From: Mucilaginibacter sp. OK283
GTDB lineage: Bacteria > Bacteroidota > Bacteroidia > Sphingobacteriales > Sphingobacteriaceae
DNA: 64,000 bases
Direction: 5' to 3'
NCBI RefSeq assembly: GCF_900110415.1
Contig: NZ_FODR01000007.1
Coordinates: forward strand, 248,001 to 312,000
Made by a program: the position numbers and the translations under genes. The first letter of the stretch is position 1. The number at the start of each line of letters is the position of its first letter. This document shows, one piece after another, positions 51,462 to 61,346 of this stretch. The notes under the pieces were generated by a model, which made no database searches, had not been told where the DNA came from, and was given only the letters and a program-made list of their open reading frames with translations.

Positions 51462-54400
51462 ATGGAAATATATCTCCATGCCAAGTTTTTATATCTTTCC
51501 CGTACCTATAAAGTCTTCAAACAATCGGCCATTTTATTGCTGATACTTATTCCTTTCGGTTCTTTTTCGCAAACAAGCAGTCCATCGGTTATCAACTCCA
51601 AACTATACGGTAAAGTGGTGGATGCTACTAATAAACAGCCTATTCCGGGCGTGGTTATACGTATTAAAGGCACCACCCACGCTGTTGCTACCAACTCCGA
51701 TGGCGAGTTTAATTTTGTTACGGGCCAAAAGTTTCCTTATACCTTATTGGTAAGCTTTATTGGCTATGATAAAGTAGAACTTACAGTAAACGGCAGCCCG
51801 GTGCAGATAGAGCTTAAACCTGCAGTAAACCAACTTACCGATGTAGTAGTTGTAGGTTACGGCACGCAGAAGAAAAGCGATGTTACCGGGGCCATCTCGT
51901 CGGTACCTAAAGAAAACCTTAACCAGGTATCATCATCCGTTGATAATTTGCTGCGTGGTTCGGCGCCAGGCGTCAACGTAACCCAAAGCTCGGGCCAGCC
52001 CGGCGCTTCTGCCAGTATCCGTATCAGAGGGGGTAATTCTATCACCGGCGGTAACGAGCCATTATACGTTATTGATGGTTTCCCTGTATATAATGATAAC
52101 GCAAGTGTGGCAACAGGCTCGGGTTCGGGCGCAGGTGTAAATGCACTGTCGACCATCAACCCTTCAGATATTGAATCTATCGAAATTCTTAAAGACGCCT
52201 CGGCAACCGCCATATATGGTTCAAGAGGCGCTAACGGCGTTATCCTTATCAGTACCAAAAAGGGCAGGAGGGGTACAAGCGATGTGTCTTACGGCGCTTA
52301 TTATGGTCAGCAACGAATTACCAAAACACTGCCATTGCTTGATGCTACGCAGTGGGCCAACCTCCGGAATGATATATTAGCCAGCACCGGCCAGGCGCCA
52401 TCCTTCACCGCCGATCAGATTGCCGCGTTGGGCGAGGGAAGTGATTGGCAGGATGCAGCCTTTCGCCACGCACCGGTACAAAATCACGAACTAAGCTTCA
52501 CCGGTGGCGATGAACGATCCAGGTTTGCCGTATCCGGCAATTATTTTAGCCAGGATGGTATAGTGCTCAATACCAATTTTAAGCGGTATTCGCTTCGCGC
52601 CAATTATGAGCGTGATATCTCCTCTAAATTCAAGATCGGCATAAACTCTACTACAAGCTATTCAACTACAACAGGCGCAGCCGCCAATACCGGATCGGCC
52701 AGTTTGAGCAGCCCAAATTTGATCACCAATATTATAACCACATCCCCGGTAGTACCCATAAAAGATCAAAATGGTAATTATAACCTGGTTAATCCATATA
52801 CCAGCGTGCCGTCTAACCCGATCAATGACCTGTTGAACGTTATCAATAAAACAAACATCAACAGATCATTAGGTAATTTCTACGGAGAATATACTTTATT
52901 GCCGGGTTTAAAGGCAAAAATCAGCCTCGGCGCCGATCTGCTCAGCACCAAACAAAACTACTTTGCAGGACCAAATACAGCCAACGGTTATGCAGTTGTG
53001 GGCATTGCAAGTGTGGGTAATGCCACCGTAAATACATGGCTTAACGAAAATACGCTTACGTACGATAAAATTATCGATAACAAACATTTTATCAATATCC
53101 TTGCCGGTTATACTACCCAAAAATCCACCGGTGAGGCAGCAACCGCCGGTTCAAAAAACTTTGTAAGCAGCGCTACAACTTATAATAGCCTGCAAAGCGG
53201 CTCACAAACTTCAACACCTACATCAAGCGCGTATAGCTGGGCCCTTAACTCGTACCTGGCGCGTATCAACTATTCGTACCTGCATAAATATAATTTCACG
53301 GTTTCGGGCAGGGCCGATGGTTCCTCGCGGTTTGGTGCTGGCAACAAGTGGGGTTACTTCCCGTCAGCCGGTTTTTCGTGGAACGCGGTTGAAGAGGATT
53401 TTATCAAAAATATCAAATCTATCAGCAGCCTTAAAGTGCGTTTAAGTGCCGGAGAGACCGGAAACCAGGAGATAGGGCAATACCAGTCGCTGGCAACTTT
53501 ATCGCCGGTTAATTACGACTTTAACAGTGTGCTGATAACAGGCTTTGCAGCCAACAGGCTCTCAAATCCAAATTTGAAATGGGAAAAAACCAAGCAGTAT
53601 GATGTTGGTATCGACCTTGGATTATTGGATAACCGCATCAACCTTACTTTAGATGCTTATTACAAAAAAACAAATGACTTGTTGCTGAGTATCCCCATCC
53701 CATTATCAACAGGTTATTCTACGTCGTTGCAAAACATAGGCAGCGTACAAAACAAAGGCCTGGAGGTTGGTATCAACACCGAAAACATCAGCGGTGGGGC
53801 TTTTACCTGGAAAACCTCTTTAGTATATGCACTAAATCGCAATAAGGTTTTGAGCCTGGGGGCAACGCAAACATCGTTTTTCCCGGCTGTGCCAAATGGC
53901 ACTTTGGGTATATTGCAGCCGGTTAATATAAAAGTAGGTTTGCCGTTGGGTACTTTCTGGGGCTATAAAACAGCCGGCATATTCCAGTCGGCGGCAGAAA
54001 TTGCCAGTTCGCCTACGTTAGATACCAAGGCTAATACCAGGCCCGGCGACCGCAAATATGTGGATACCAATAACGACGGCCTGATTACAGCCGCCGATAA
54101 AACCAACCTTGGCAGCTCGCAACCAAAGTTCACCGGTAGTTTTACCAACAACTTCTCTTACCGCCATGTAGACTTGCTGGTGTTTTTCCAGGGCTCGTAT
54201 GGTAACAAAATCTATAACGCCCTGCGCCAGCAACTGGAAATTACCAATTTATCTGCCAATGCCTATGCCAGCGTAGCCAACAGGTGGACACCCACCAATC
54301 CAACCAACGATGTAACCAGGGCAACAAATTCGCCGGTAGCGCAAATGTCTGACAGGTATATCGAGAACGGATCGTACCTGCGCCTTAAAAACGTGGTGCT

Positions 54401-54614
54401 GGGTTATACCTTCAACGGTACGTTGCTCAATAAAATCCGCGCCAAGCAGCTGCGCGTTTACGTATCCGCTCAAAACCTGGCCACCATAACCAAATACAAA
54501 GGGTATGACCCGGAAGTGAATTCGTTTGAGCAAAACAATACCTCGCAAGGCATCGACTTTGGCGCTTATCCAAATTACAAAACCTTTTTAGTGGGCTTAA
54601 ATGTCACTTTCTAA
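51462..54614 (+). CDS. SusC/RagA-family TonB-dependent transporter of the sulfatase operon
   Basis: This 1050-residue outer-membrane transporter has a signal sequence (AILLLILIPFGSFSQT), a carboxypeptidase-regulatory-like domain (KLYGKVVDATNKQPIPGVVI), a TonB-box region (DVVVVGYGTQKKSD), and a plug with YVIDGFPVYND and IEILKDASATAIYGSRGANG. A long barrel ends in FLVGLNVTF. It is clearly a different paralogue from the one at 3507. Its neighbours are sulfatases, not glycosidases, so the cargo is probably a sulfated compound. It lies behind the Cys-rich leader and 19 bases ahead of its susD. Confidence 0.95.
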   Translation: MEIYLHAKFLYLSRTYKVFKQSAILLLILIPFGSFSQTSSPSVINSKLYGKVVDATNKQPIPGVVIRIKGTTHAVATNSDGEFNFVTGQKFPYTLLVSFIGYDKVELTVNGSPVQIELKPAVNQLTDVVVVGYGTQKKSDVTGAISSVPKENLNQVSSSVDNLLRGSAPGVNVTQSSGQPGASASIRIRGGNSITGGNEPLYVIDGFPVYNDNASVATGSGSGAGVNALSTINPSDIESIEILKDASATAIYGSRGANGVILISTKKGRRGTSDVSYGAYYGQQRITKTLPLLDATQWANLRNDILASTGQAPSFTADQIAALGEGSDWQDAAFRHAPVQNHELSFTGGDERSRFAVSGNYFSQDGIVLNTNFKRYSLRANYERDISSKFKIGINSTTSYSTTTGAAANTGSASLSSPNLITNIITTSPVVPIKDQNGNYNLVNPYTSVPSNPINDLLNVINKTNINRSLGNFYGEYTLLPGLKAKISLGADLLSTKQNYFAGPNTANGYAVVGIASVGNATVNTWLNENTLTYDKIIDNKHFINILAGYTTQKSTGEAATAGSKNFVSSATTYNSLQSGSQTSTPTSSAYSWALNSYLARINYSYLHKYNFTVSGRADGSSRFGAGNKWGYFPSAGFSWNAVEEDFIKNIKSISSLKVRLSAGETGNQEIGQYQSLATLSPVNYDFNSVLITGFAANRLSNPNLKWEKTKQYDVGIDLGLLDNRINLTLDAYYKKTNDLLLSIPIPLSTGYSTSLQNIGSVQNKGLEVGINTENISGGAFTWKTSLVYALNRNKVLSLGATQTSFFPAVPNGTLGILQPVNIKVGLPLGTFWGYKTAGIFQSAAEIASSPTLDTKANTRPGDRKYVDTNNDGLITAADKTNLGSSQPKFTGSFTNNFSYRHVDLLVFFQGSYGNKIYNALRQQLEITNLSANAYASVANRWTPTNPTNDVTRATNSPVAQMSDRYIENGSYLRLKNVVLGYTFNGTLLNKIRAKQLRVYVSAQNLATITKYKGYDPEVNSFEQNNTSQGIDFGAYPNYKTFLVGLNVTF

Positions 54615-54632
54615 CCTAATAATTAAACACAA

Positions 54633-56072
54633 ATGAAAAAGATATATATACTGATGGGGGTGGCAAGCGTCCTTTTTTCCTGCAATAAACTTGATGAAAA
54701 ACCCGCATCTGTGATTGTAAAAGAACAATTTTTTAAAACACAGTCGGATGCCGTCGCCGGGGTAACCGCTGTTTATGGCGAGTTGGTGAGCGATGGGACA
54801 GAACAGCCGCTTTACGGCAGAGAGATCAACTTCCTTACGGATATGACTACCGATGACCTTTCTGCCGGCCCGTCTGCAATCAATCCAAATGTAAGGTCGC
54901 TTAGCTCCATTACTTATACGGCGACAAATGATAGGGTACAGGTTTTATGGCGACAATTATACACAGGTATCAGCAGGGCAAATGTGGCTATCGATCAAAT
55001 CCCGGCTATGTCTTTTGATGAAACCATTCGCAAGAGGCTGGTGTTGGAAGCCAAATTTTTACGCGCCCTGTTTTATTTTGACCTGGTACGCCTATGGGGC
55101 GACGTGCCATTGGTATTACATGACCCTACATCCACCGATTTAAATAGTTTAAAAACCAACAGAAGTCCGGCTGCCGATGTATATAAACAGGTTATAGCCG
55201 ACTTAACCGATGCCCAAAACTTGCCTGCAGGCTATACCGGCGCGGATATAGGCCGAGCTACTGGTGGGGCTGCCAAAACTTTGCTGTTAAAAGTTTACCT
55301 CACTCAAAAAGACTGGGCTAATGCGGTTGCTAAGGCAAAAGAAATTATTAACGGCCCCTATGGTTATGGTTTAGTTGCCAACTACGGCGATTTGTTTAAC
55401 AAGGCTACCAAAAACGGTAAGGAACATATCTTTTCGGCGCAATTTGACTCTAACGGAGGCCTGGGGAATACCAGTACGTTAATGGGAGCTGCGTTCACCG
55501 GTTTTGGCGTAAGTGTGCCTGCCGATATTCCGGCCGACAGTTCGGTTTACAAGCAATTTGGCGCCAATGATACACGGAGGGCGGTTACGTTTTACACATC
55601 ACTCACAAACCCATCAACCGGAGTTGTTAAAATTTACCCCTCTTTTTATTTTGGTAAATATGTAGATAGAACAGTGCTGCTTACTTCAAATCAAAGCAGT
55701 ATAAATTTCCCCGTACTCAGGTATGCCGATGTGCTGTTGATGTACTCGGAGGCATTAAATGAAGTTGGAGGTGCAACCGCCGATGCTTACAGCGGTATTA
55801 ACCAGGTAAGGAACCGCGCCAATACAGGCGATTTAACGCCCGGACTTTCACAGGCGGCGTTCAGGGATTCGCTTTACGCCGAGAGGCGGCGCGAGTTTGT
55901 ACAGGAAGCCCAGCGCTGGTTTGACCTGGCCCGTACAGGCAAGTTGGTTGAAGCGGTTTCAAAAGTTGCGACAAAAACCAATGTGAGCGCAAAAAATTAC
56001 CTGTTTCCTATTCCGCAAAGCGAGATTAGTATTAATGCGGGCTTAACGCAAAACCCAGGCTATACAAATTAA
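54633..56072 (+). CDS. SusD/RagB-family lipoprotein of the sulfatase operon
   Basis: This 479-residue surface lipoprotein has a signal ending in VLFSC (Cys17). SusD features are FKTQSDAVAGVTAVYGEL, RLVLEAKFLRALFYFDLVRLWGDVPLV in parts, FPVLRYADVLLMYSEALNEV and RRREFVQEAQRWFDLARTGKL. It is shorter than the SusD at 6728, in the range of the family. It should form the substrate-capturing lid of the preceding SusC. The gap to the first sulfatase gene is 170 bases and holds no strong terminator. Confidence 0.94.
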   Translation: MKKIYILMGVASVLFSCNKLDEKPASVIVKEQFFKTQSDAVAGVTAVYGELVSDGTEQPLYGREINFLTDMTTDDLSAGPSAINPNVRSLSSITYTATNDRVQVLWRQLYTGISRANVAIDQIPAMSFDETIRKRLVLEAKFLRALFYFDLVRLWGDVPLVLHDPTSTDLNSLKTNRSPAADVYKQVIADLTDAQNLPAGYTGADIGRATGGAAKTLLLKVYLTQKDWANAVAKAKEIINGPYGYGLVANYGDLFNKATKNGKEHIFSAQFDSNGGLGNTSTLMGAAFTGFGVSVPADIPADSSVYKQFGANDTRRAVTFYTSLTNPSTGVVKIYPSFYFGKYVDRTVLLTSNQSSINFPVLRYADVLLMYSEALNEVGGATADAYSGINQVRNRANTGDLTPGLSQAAFRDSLYAERRREFVQEAQRWFDLARTGKLVEAVSKVATKTNVSAKNYLFPIPQSEISINAGLTQNPGYTN

Positions 56073-56242
56073 CAAAGCCATTAGTGTCGGGTCAACGATA
56101 AATTGACGGATCGTCTTTAGCTCAAAGTCTTAAGTTCAAAGCCAAAAAAGGAAAATAACTTTAGACTTACGACTTAGTACTGTTGACTTAACACTGGTTG
56201 GTTTATCAAATTATCATCAACGGAGTTATATAAACAAAACAC

Positions 56243-58144
56243 ATGAAAACACACTTTAAATCCATCAGCCGGTTATCAAAGGGCACTTTGCTTTCCGGGG
56301 CATTGGTGATGTCGGCCATGACATCGGCTTTTGCGCAAAATAATCAAACGCCGGCTTACCAGGGAAAAGTTGGCAAAACACTTGCCGATTCAAAAGAATG
56401 GTGGCCCGCCCCGGTTACAGCCCCCAAAGGCGCGCCAAACGTAATCTGGATTTTGCTTGATGATGTTGGCTTTGGCGCCACAAGCGCGTTTGGCGGCATC
56501 ATTAATACGCCAACTTATGATAGCCTGGCCAATAATGGCCTGCGCTATACCAACTTTCATACGGCAGCCATTTGCGCGCCTACAAGGGCTGCCTTACTTA
56601 CCGGCCGCAACCATCACTATGTACACATGGGCGGCTTTGCGCACACCATATTATCGGCAGGCTTCCCTGGTTATGATGGACGCATCCCGGCGGATAAAGG
56701 TACCATTGCCGAAATATTGCGCGAGAACGGCTACAACACTTTTGCGGTTGGCAAATACGGCTTAACGCCCGATGAGGATGCTACCGATGCCGGTCCGTTT
56801 GATAGGTGGCCAAGCGGTAAAGGGTTTGATCATTTTTTTGGCTTTCTTGGTTCGCAAACAGACCAGTACAAGCCTGACCTGGTTGAAGATAACGCCCACG
56901 TAAAACCAGATGGAAGGCACCTGAGCGAACAGATAACCGATAAAGCGATTAGTTACATTGCCCGCCAGCAAAAAGCGGCACCAGATAAGCCGTTTTTCCT
57001 GTATTACGCGCCGGGCGCCACACATGCGCCACACCAGGTAGCCAGGGAGTGGAGCGACCAGTATAAGGGGAAGTTTGACGGGGGATGGGACATTTTCAGG
57101 GAAAAGGTATTTGCCGAACAAAAGCGTAAAGGCATTATTCCCGCAAACGCAGTGCTGCCTCCGCGAAACCCCGGTATAAAAGCCTGGAATACCCTATCGG
57201 CAGATGAAAAAAAACTGTATGCCCGTTTTATGGAAGTTTATGCAGGTTATCTTACCTATACCGATCATGAAACGGAGCGCTTAATAAGTTATCTGAAACA
57301 AAGTAACCAACTGGATAATACCCTGATATTTGTAGTAATTGGCGATAATGGCGCCAGTAAAGAGGGCTCGCAGAATGGCGATATCGATCGTTCTATATTA
57401 GCTAACGGTGGTTCGGAAGAGGAAACAATTAAATACAATCTCAGTAAAATAGACGATATTGGTACGCCTAAAGGCACCGAAGTAAATTATCCGTTAGGCT
57501 GGGCACAGGCGGCTAATACACCATTTAAATACTGGAAACAAGATGCCAACTCTGAGGGGGGCACACGTAACCCGCTAATTGTATTTTATCCTAAAGGCAT
57601 TAAAGATAAAGGCGGCATCCGCACCCAATATAGCCATGTTAACGATTTGTTGCCTACCACGCTCGAATACCTGGGTATTAAGGCCCCCGAATACATTAAA
57701 GGTATAAAGCAGGATACCTTACAGGGAACGTCGCTGGTTTACTCGTTTGCTGATGCGGCTGCACCAACCAGGCACAATTTGCAATATTATTATATCTTCG
57801 GTTCTCGTTCTATTTATAAAGACGGATGGAAGGCCGAAGCCTTGCACCATACCACTTTTTTTAATACATCGCGTAACCCGGCCGATACCGTCAGAGATTT
57901 TAATAAGGATAAGTGGGAACTTTATAACTTAGATAAAGATTTTAACGAACGTAATGATCTGGTTGCTAAATACCCCGAAAAGCTAAAGGAGTTACAGGCC
58001 TTATTTGATGAGCAGGCGCAAAAGAACAATATTTACCCTTTTATTGATTGGGACGACGTATTTAAGCAAAGGATCCATAAAAAAACAGGTGTGGCCCAGG
58101 CAGATCAAAAGTCGATGATAAACACAACTCCTAAAGGGAAATAG
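56243..58144 (+). CDS. Arylsulfatase-like type I sulfatase, secreted
   Basis: This 633-residue enzyme has a signal peptide ending near AFAQNN. The alkaline-phosphatase-fold sulfatase core begins at PNVIWILLDDVGFG, whose Asp pair binds calcium. The signature ICAPTRAALLTGR contains Cys111, which must be oxidised to formylglycine for sulfate ester cleavage. Later metal ligands are in VVIGDNGASKEG. The long form with a leading WWPAP segment resembles arylsulfatases close to Pseudomonas AtsA, an enzyme induced by sulfate starvation. The activating enzyme is encoded two genes downstream. The substrate class is an inference from resemblance only. Confidence 0.92.
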   Translation: MKTHFKSISRLSKGTLLSGALVMSAMTSAFAQNNQTPAYQGKVGKTLADSKEWWPAPVTAPKGAPNVIWILLDDVGFGATSAFGGIINTPTYDSLANNGLRYTNFHTAAICAPTRAALLTGRNHHYVHMGGFAHTILSAGFPGYDGRIPADKGTIAEILRENGYNTFAVGKYGLTPDEDATDAGPFDRWPSGKGFDHFFGFLGSQTDQYKPDLVEDNAHVKPDGRHLSEQITDKAISYIARQQKAAPDKPFFLYYAPGATHAPHQVAREWSDQYKGKFDGGWDIFREKVFAEQKRKGIIPANAVLPPRNPGIKAWNTLSADEKKLYARFMEVYAGYLTYTDHETERLISYLKQSNQLDNTLIFVVIGDNGASKEGSQNGDIDRSILANGGSEEETIKYNLSKIDDIGTPKGTEVNYPLGWAQAANTPFKYWKQDANSEGGTRNPLIVFYPKGIKDKGGIRTQYSHVNDLLPTTLEYLGIKAPEYIKGIKQDTLQGTSLVYSFADAAAPTRHNLQYYYIFGSRSIYKDGWKAEALHHTTFFNTSRNPADTVRDFNKDKWELYNLDKDFNERNDLVAKYPEKLKELQALFDEQAQKNNIYPFIDWDDVFKQRIHKKTGVAQADQKSMINTTPKGK

Positions 58145-58147
58145 CAG

Positions 58148-59773
58148 ATGAAAAAAACGAGCATTATATGCGCAACGCTTTTGTTAGCCGTTGCAGGCTT
58201 GCAACAGGTACAGGCCCAGCAAAAGAAACCGAATATCATCCTTATTGTAGTAGATGACATGGGTTACGCCGATTTGGGAAGTTATGGTTCCGAGATCCAT
58301 ACCCCCAACCTGGATAAGCTGGCTTCGCAAGGCCTGCGTTTAAAGGAGTTTTATAATAACGCCATCTGTGCGCCAACCCGGGCATCTATATTAACCGGGC
58401 AAGACCAGCACAAAGCGGGCATTGGTTATTTTGACCAAAACCTGGGCTTACCGGCTTACCAGGGCTACCTGAACAAAGAATCATTGACTTTGGCCGAAGT
58501 GCTAAAACAAAATGGATACAGCACATTAATGTCGGGAAAATGGCATGTAGGCAACGATAGCACCAGTTGGCCAAACCAACGGGGATTTGATCATTTCTTC
58601 GGTATTATAGGCGGCGCGGCCAATTACTTTAATAGCGACTACATGCCACTTGGGGGCGCCAAATACCCGGTTATTATTGAAGAGGATAACAAACGCTGGC
58701 ATAAACCGGATGATAGTTATTATATGACCGACGAAATTGGCGATCATGCTGCTAAGTTTTTAGATGAGCAAAGCAAAACTAATAAACCCTTCTTTTTGTA
58801 CCTCACTTTTAACGCACCGCACTGGCCTTTACAGGCCTTACCCGAGGATATTGCCAAATATAAAGGAAGGTACAACATAGGCTGGGACTCGCTGCGTAAA
58901 GAACGCCTGGCACGCCAGGTACAATTAGGCCTGCGCGATGCAAACCAGCCGCTTGCCGTACGCGATGCCGAAGTGCCCAACTGGGATAATCTTACTTACG
59001 ATGAGCAGCAGCTTTGGAAGGCCAAAATGGAGGTTTACGCCGCGATGGTTGATAGGATGGATCAAAATGTAGGTAAAGTGCTGGATAAGTTAAAAGCGCT
59101 TAAAAAGGATGATAATACACTTATTGTATTTATATCTGACAACGGCGCGCCTGCCGAAGATGTAGCGCACGGTAAGGTACACGCGGCCCGTAATATAGGC
59201 CCGGTAGGTACATCCGGATCGTTTGAATCGCAGGGAAAAAACTGGTCGTTTGTTTCCAATTCGCCTTTGCGTTCTTTTAAGGGTGCGCTGTATGAAGGAG
59301 GTATGAGCTCGCCGCTGATTGCCTGGTTCCCCGGTAAAATAAAGGCAAATACTATTGAAAGGGGTACCGCCCACCTGGTAGATCTTGCACCAACATTTTA
59401 CGATGTGGCGGGCGCCAAATACCCGGCAGCTTACAACGGTACCAAAACCAACCCGCTGATTGGTAAGAGCCTTACCGGATTGTTTTTTAAAGGCGAGGAA
59501 CTTAACCGCGATAAACCACTATTTTGGGAGCTATGGGGCAATCGTGCCATTCGCGAAGGCAAATGGAAACTGGTGTCGGTATTCCCGGTGAATCAATGGG
59601 AATTGTATGATATTGATAACGATAGGGGAGAAACCAATAATTTAGCTGCAAAGAACCCCGATGTAGTGCGTAAGCTTTCGTTAGAATACCTGCAATGGGT
59701 AAATGCAAATAATGTAGTTTTGGATTTTAATTTGATAAAACCCAAAGCGATACTGGATATTAAAGCAAATTAA
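58148..59773 (+). CDS. Arylsulfatase-like type I sulfatase, second paralogue
   Basis: This 541-residue secreted enzyme has a signal ending near QVQAQQ. The core starts at PNIILIVVDDMGYADLGSYG, and the signature NAICAPTRASILTGQ carries Cys74 for formylglycine formation. LMSGKWHVG supplies the conserved Lys and His, and VFISDNGAPAED the later metal ligands. Its length is that of Pseudomonas AtsA-type arylsulfatases. It starts three bases after the stop of the first sulfatase, so the two are co-translated. The two differ enough in sequence to suggest different substrates or division of labour. Confidence 0.93.
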   Translation: MKKTSIICATLLLAVAGLQQVQAQQKKPNIILIVVDDMGYADLGSYGSEIHTPNLDKLASQGLRLKEFYNNAICAPTRASILTGQDQHKAGIGYFDQNLGLPAYQGYLNKESLTLAEVLKQNGYSTLMSGKWHVGNDSTSWPNQRGFDHFFGIIGGAANYFNSDYMPLGGAKYPVIIEEDNKRWHKPDDSYYMTDEIGDHAAKFLDEQSKTNKPFFLYLTFNAPHWPLQALPEDIAKYKGRYNIGWDSLRKERLARQVQLGLRDANQPLAVRDAEVPNWDNLTYDEQQLWKAKMEVYAAMVDRMDQNVGKVLDKLKALKKDDNTLIVFISDNGAPAEDVAHGKVHAARNIGPVGTSGSFESQGKNWSFVSNSPLRSFKGALYEGGMSSPLIAWFPGKIKANTIERGTAHLVDLAPTFYDVAGAKYPAAYNGTKTNPLIGKSLTGLFFKGEELNRDKPLFWELWGNRAIREGKWKLVSVFPVNQWELYDIDNDRGETNNLAAKNPDVVRKLSLEYLQWVNANNVVLDFNLIKPKAILDIKAN

Positions 59774-59797
59774 ACAGATAGCAGAATTAAGGTGGTA

Positions 59798-60973
59798 ATG
59801 AAAGGATTAATAATAAAAAGCAAACGGCTATATCGCATAGGTTTAGGCCTGGTTATTGCAGGCATCGGCCTATCGGCACCATCATGTAAACCCAAACCGG
59901 TTGCAGCAGGCATTTTGGTTAAAACTAAATTACCGCAAAAAAAAGCTATCTGCTGCGAGTCAAATATCCCGGCGCGTTTTCCATCGCTTGCCGGTCACCA
60001 GGCCGCCTTGCTGGATAAACCCGGTGTAAGCGCGGGCCATGAAGGTATGGTTTTTATTAAGGCGGGTACATTTCAGATGGGGGGCGATAATAAACAGGCA
60101 TCGCCAGATGAATATCCAAAACACCAGGTAGGCGTAAATGGTTTCTGGATGGATGCGACTGAAGTAACTAACGCGCAGTTTAGTAAATTTGTAAAAGCTA
60201 CCCACTACGTTACTACCGCCGAGAAAAAACCGGATTGGAACGAATTGAAAAAGCAACTGCCTCCCGGAACTGAAAAGCCGGCTGACAGCTTGCTGGTTGC
60301 TGCATCGCTGGTTTTTAGCGCACCAACTCATCCTGTTGATTTGAATGATTACAGCCAGTGGTGGGTTTGGAAAACGGGAGCCGACTGGAAACATCCGCAT
60401 GGCCCTAAAAGTAATATCAAGGGGAAAGATAATTACCCGGTGGTGCACGTCTCCTGGTATGATGCTGTAGCTTATTGCAAATGGGCTGGCAAACGTTTAC
60501 CTACCGAGGCCGAGTGGGAGTGGGCCGCCCGTGGTGGTTTATCAAACAATGTTTACCCCTGGGGCAACGAGCCTGTTGACGCCGGTAAAGCAAAAGCCAA
60601 TACATGGCAAGGCCACTTCCCGGATAAAAATACCAATAAAGATAAATTTTACGGTGTAGCCCCGGTCTCCAGCTTCGCACCTAATGGTTACGGCTTATTT
60701 GACATGGCCGGCAATGTTTGGGAGTGGTGTGCCGACTATTATAACAACGATTACTACAAAACGATTAGCAGGCCCGGGGGCGTTAAAAATCCAACAGGGG
60801 CTACAAAAAGTTTTGACCCCGACGAGCCTTATGCAATTAAGAGAGTAATCCGTGGCGGATCATTCCTGTGCAACGATAGTTACTGTTCGGGTTATCGTGT
60901 TGCCCGCCGGATGAAAAGTACCGAAGACAGCGGCATGGAACACCTTGGATTCAGGTGCGTTGCTGATAAATAA
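59798..60973 (+). CDS. Formylglycine-generating enzyme (SUMF1 family), probable lipoprotein
   Basis: This protein of about 391 residues converts the sulfatase active-site Cys to formylglycine. The FGE fold begins at GMVFIKAGTFQMGGDN. HVSWYDAVAYCKWAGKRLPT and MAGNVWEWCADYY are family landmarks. GGSFLCNDSYCSGYR contains the copper-binding catalytic Cys pair (about residues 358 and 363), matching human SUMF1, so it is a true FGE and not just a related SUMF domain protein. The N-terminus has a hydrophobic stretch ending at APSC, a weak lipobox, which places it outside the cytoplasm. ATG 59798 is preferred to the GTG six bases upstream. A strong terminator follows. Confidence 0.93.
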   Translation: MKGLIIKSKRLYRIGLGLVIAGIGLSAPSCKPKPVAAGILVKTKLPQKKAICCESNIPARFPSLAGHQAALLDKPGVSAGHEGMVFIKAGTFQMGGDNKQASPDEYPKHQVGVNGFWMDATEVTNAQFSKFVKATHYVTTAEKKPDWNELKKQLPPGTEKPADSLLVAASLVFSAPTHPVDLNDYSQWWVWKTGADWKHPHGPKSNIKGKDNYPVVHVSWYDAVAYCKWAGKRLPTEAEWEWAARGGLSNNVYPWGNEPVDAGKAKANTWQGHFPDKNTNKDKFYGVAPVSSFAPNGYGLFDMAGNVWEWCADYYNNDYYKTISRPGGVKNPTGATKSFDPDEPYAIKRVIRGGSFLCNDSYCSGYRVARRMKSTEDSGMEHLGFRCVADK

Positions 60974-61004
60974 TAAGCTTAGGTAAATTCCAAACTAAAC
61001 AGTG

Positions 61005-61050
61005 AAGCCCGCACAGAATTGAAATTTCCCGTGCGGGCTTTTCTTTTTTC
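61005..61050 (+). terminator. Rho-independent terminator of the sulfatase operon
   Basis: AAGCCCGCAC and GTGCGGGCTT form a perfect 10-bp stem with a 16-base loop, followed by a T-rich run, 32 bases after the FGE stop. Confidence 0.9.
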
Positions 61051-61117
61051 AAGGCTGTTATCATTATCACAGTTTTATGGTTTATGTGAGGAAATGGCCT
61101 GGTATAATAAACAGGTG

Positions 61118-61171
61118 TACCACCCCGTTCCAGGGTGTTTCACCCCGTACCACCCCGTGTCAGGTTGTTTC
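61118..61171 (+). repeat. Two 24-bp direct repeats with 30-bp period
   Basis: TACCACCCCGTTCCAGGGTG... (61118-61141) and TACCACCCCGTGTCAGGTTG... (61148-61171) are near-identical units, both ending TTTC, separated by ACCCCG. A decayed third unit (TCATCCCGTACCGG) follows. The stretch is non-coding and its function is unknown. Confidence 0.6.
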
Positions 61172-61292
61172 AAGGTGTGTCATCCCGTACCGGTACACAC
61201 ACTTTTGGGCTTGTAATGCTTGCTTGATTAACCAACACGCGGTTGGGAAAGGCTAAGCTTTTTGTAATACAGACCTGTAAGTACTTTATTAA

Positions 61293-61331
61293 ACATAAAA
61301 AGCGATGGATTATAACCATCGCTTTTTATGT
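61293..61331. terminator. Bidirectional terminator between the FGE and SRPBCC genes
   Basis: ACATAAAAAGCGATGG and CCATCGCTTTTTATGT form a perfect 16-bp stem with a 7-base loop and A/T tracts on both sides. It lies 16 bases beyond the end of the minus-strand SRPBCC gene and should mainly terminate that transcript. Confidence 0.85.
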
Positions 61332-61346
61332 TTTAACCTCAAGCTC

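Noticed and set aside
61019..61216. 65-codon frame with HPVPGCF repeats
   Set aside because: It begins inside the operon terminator and its repeats are explained by the direct DNA repeats at 61118-61171.
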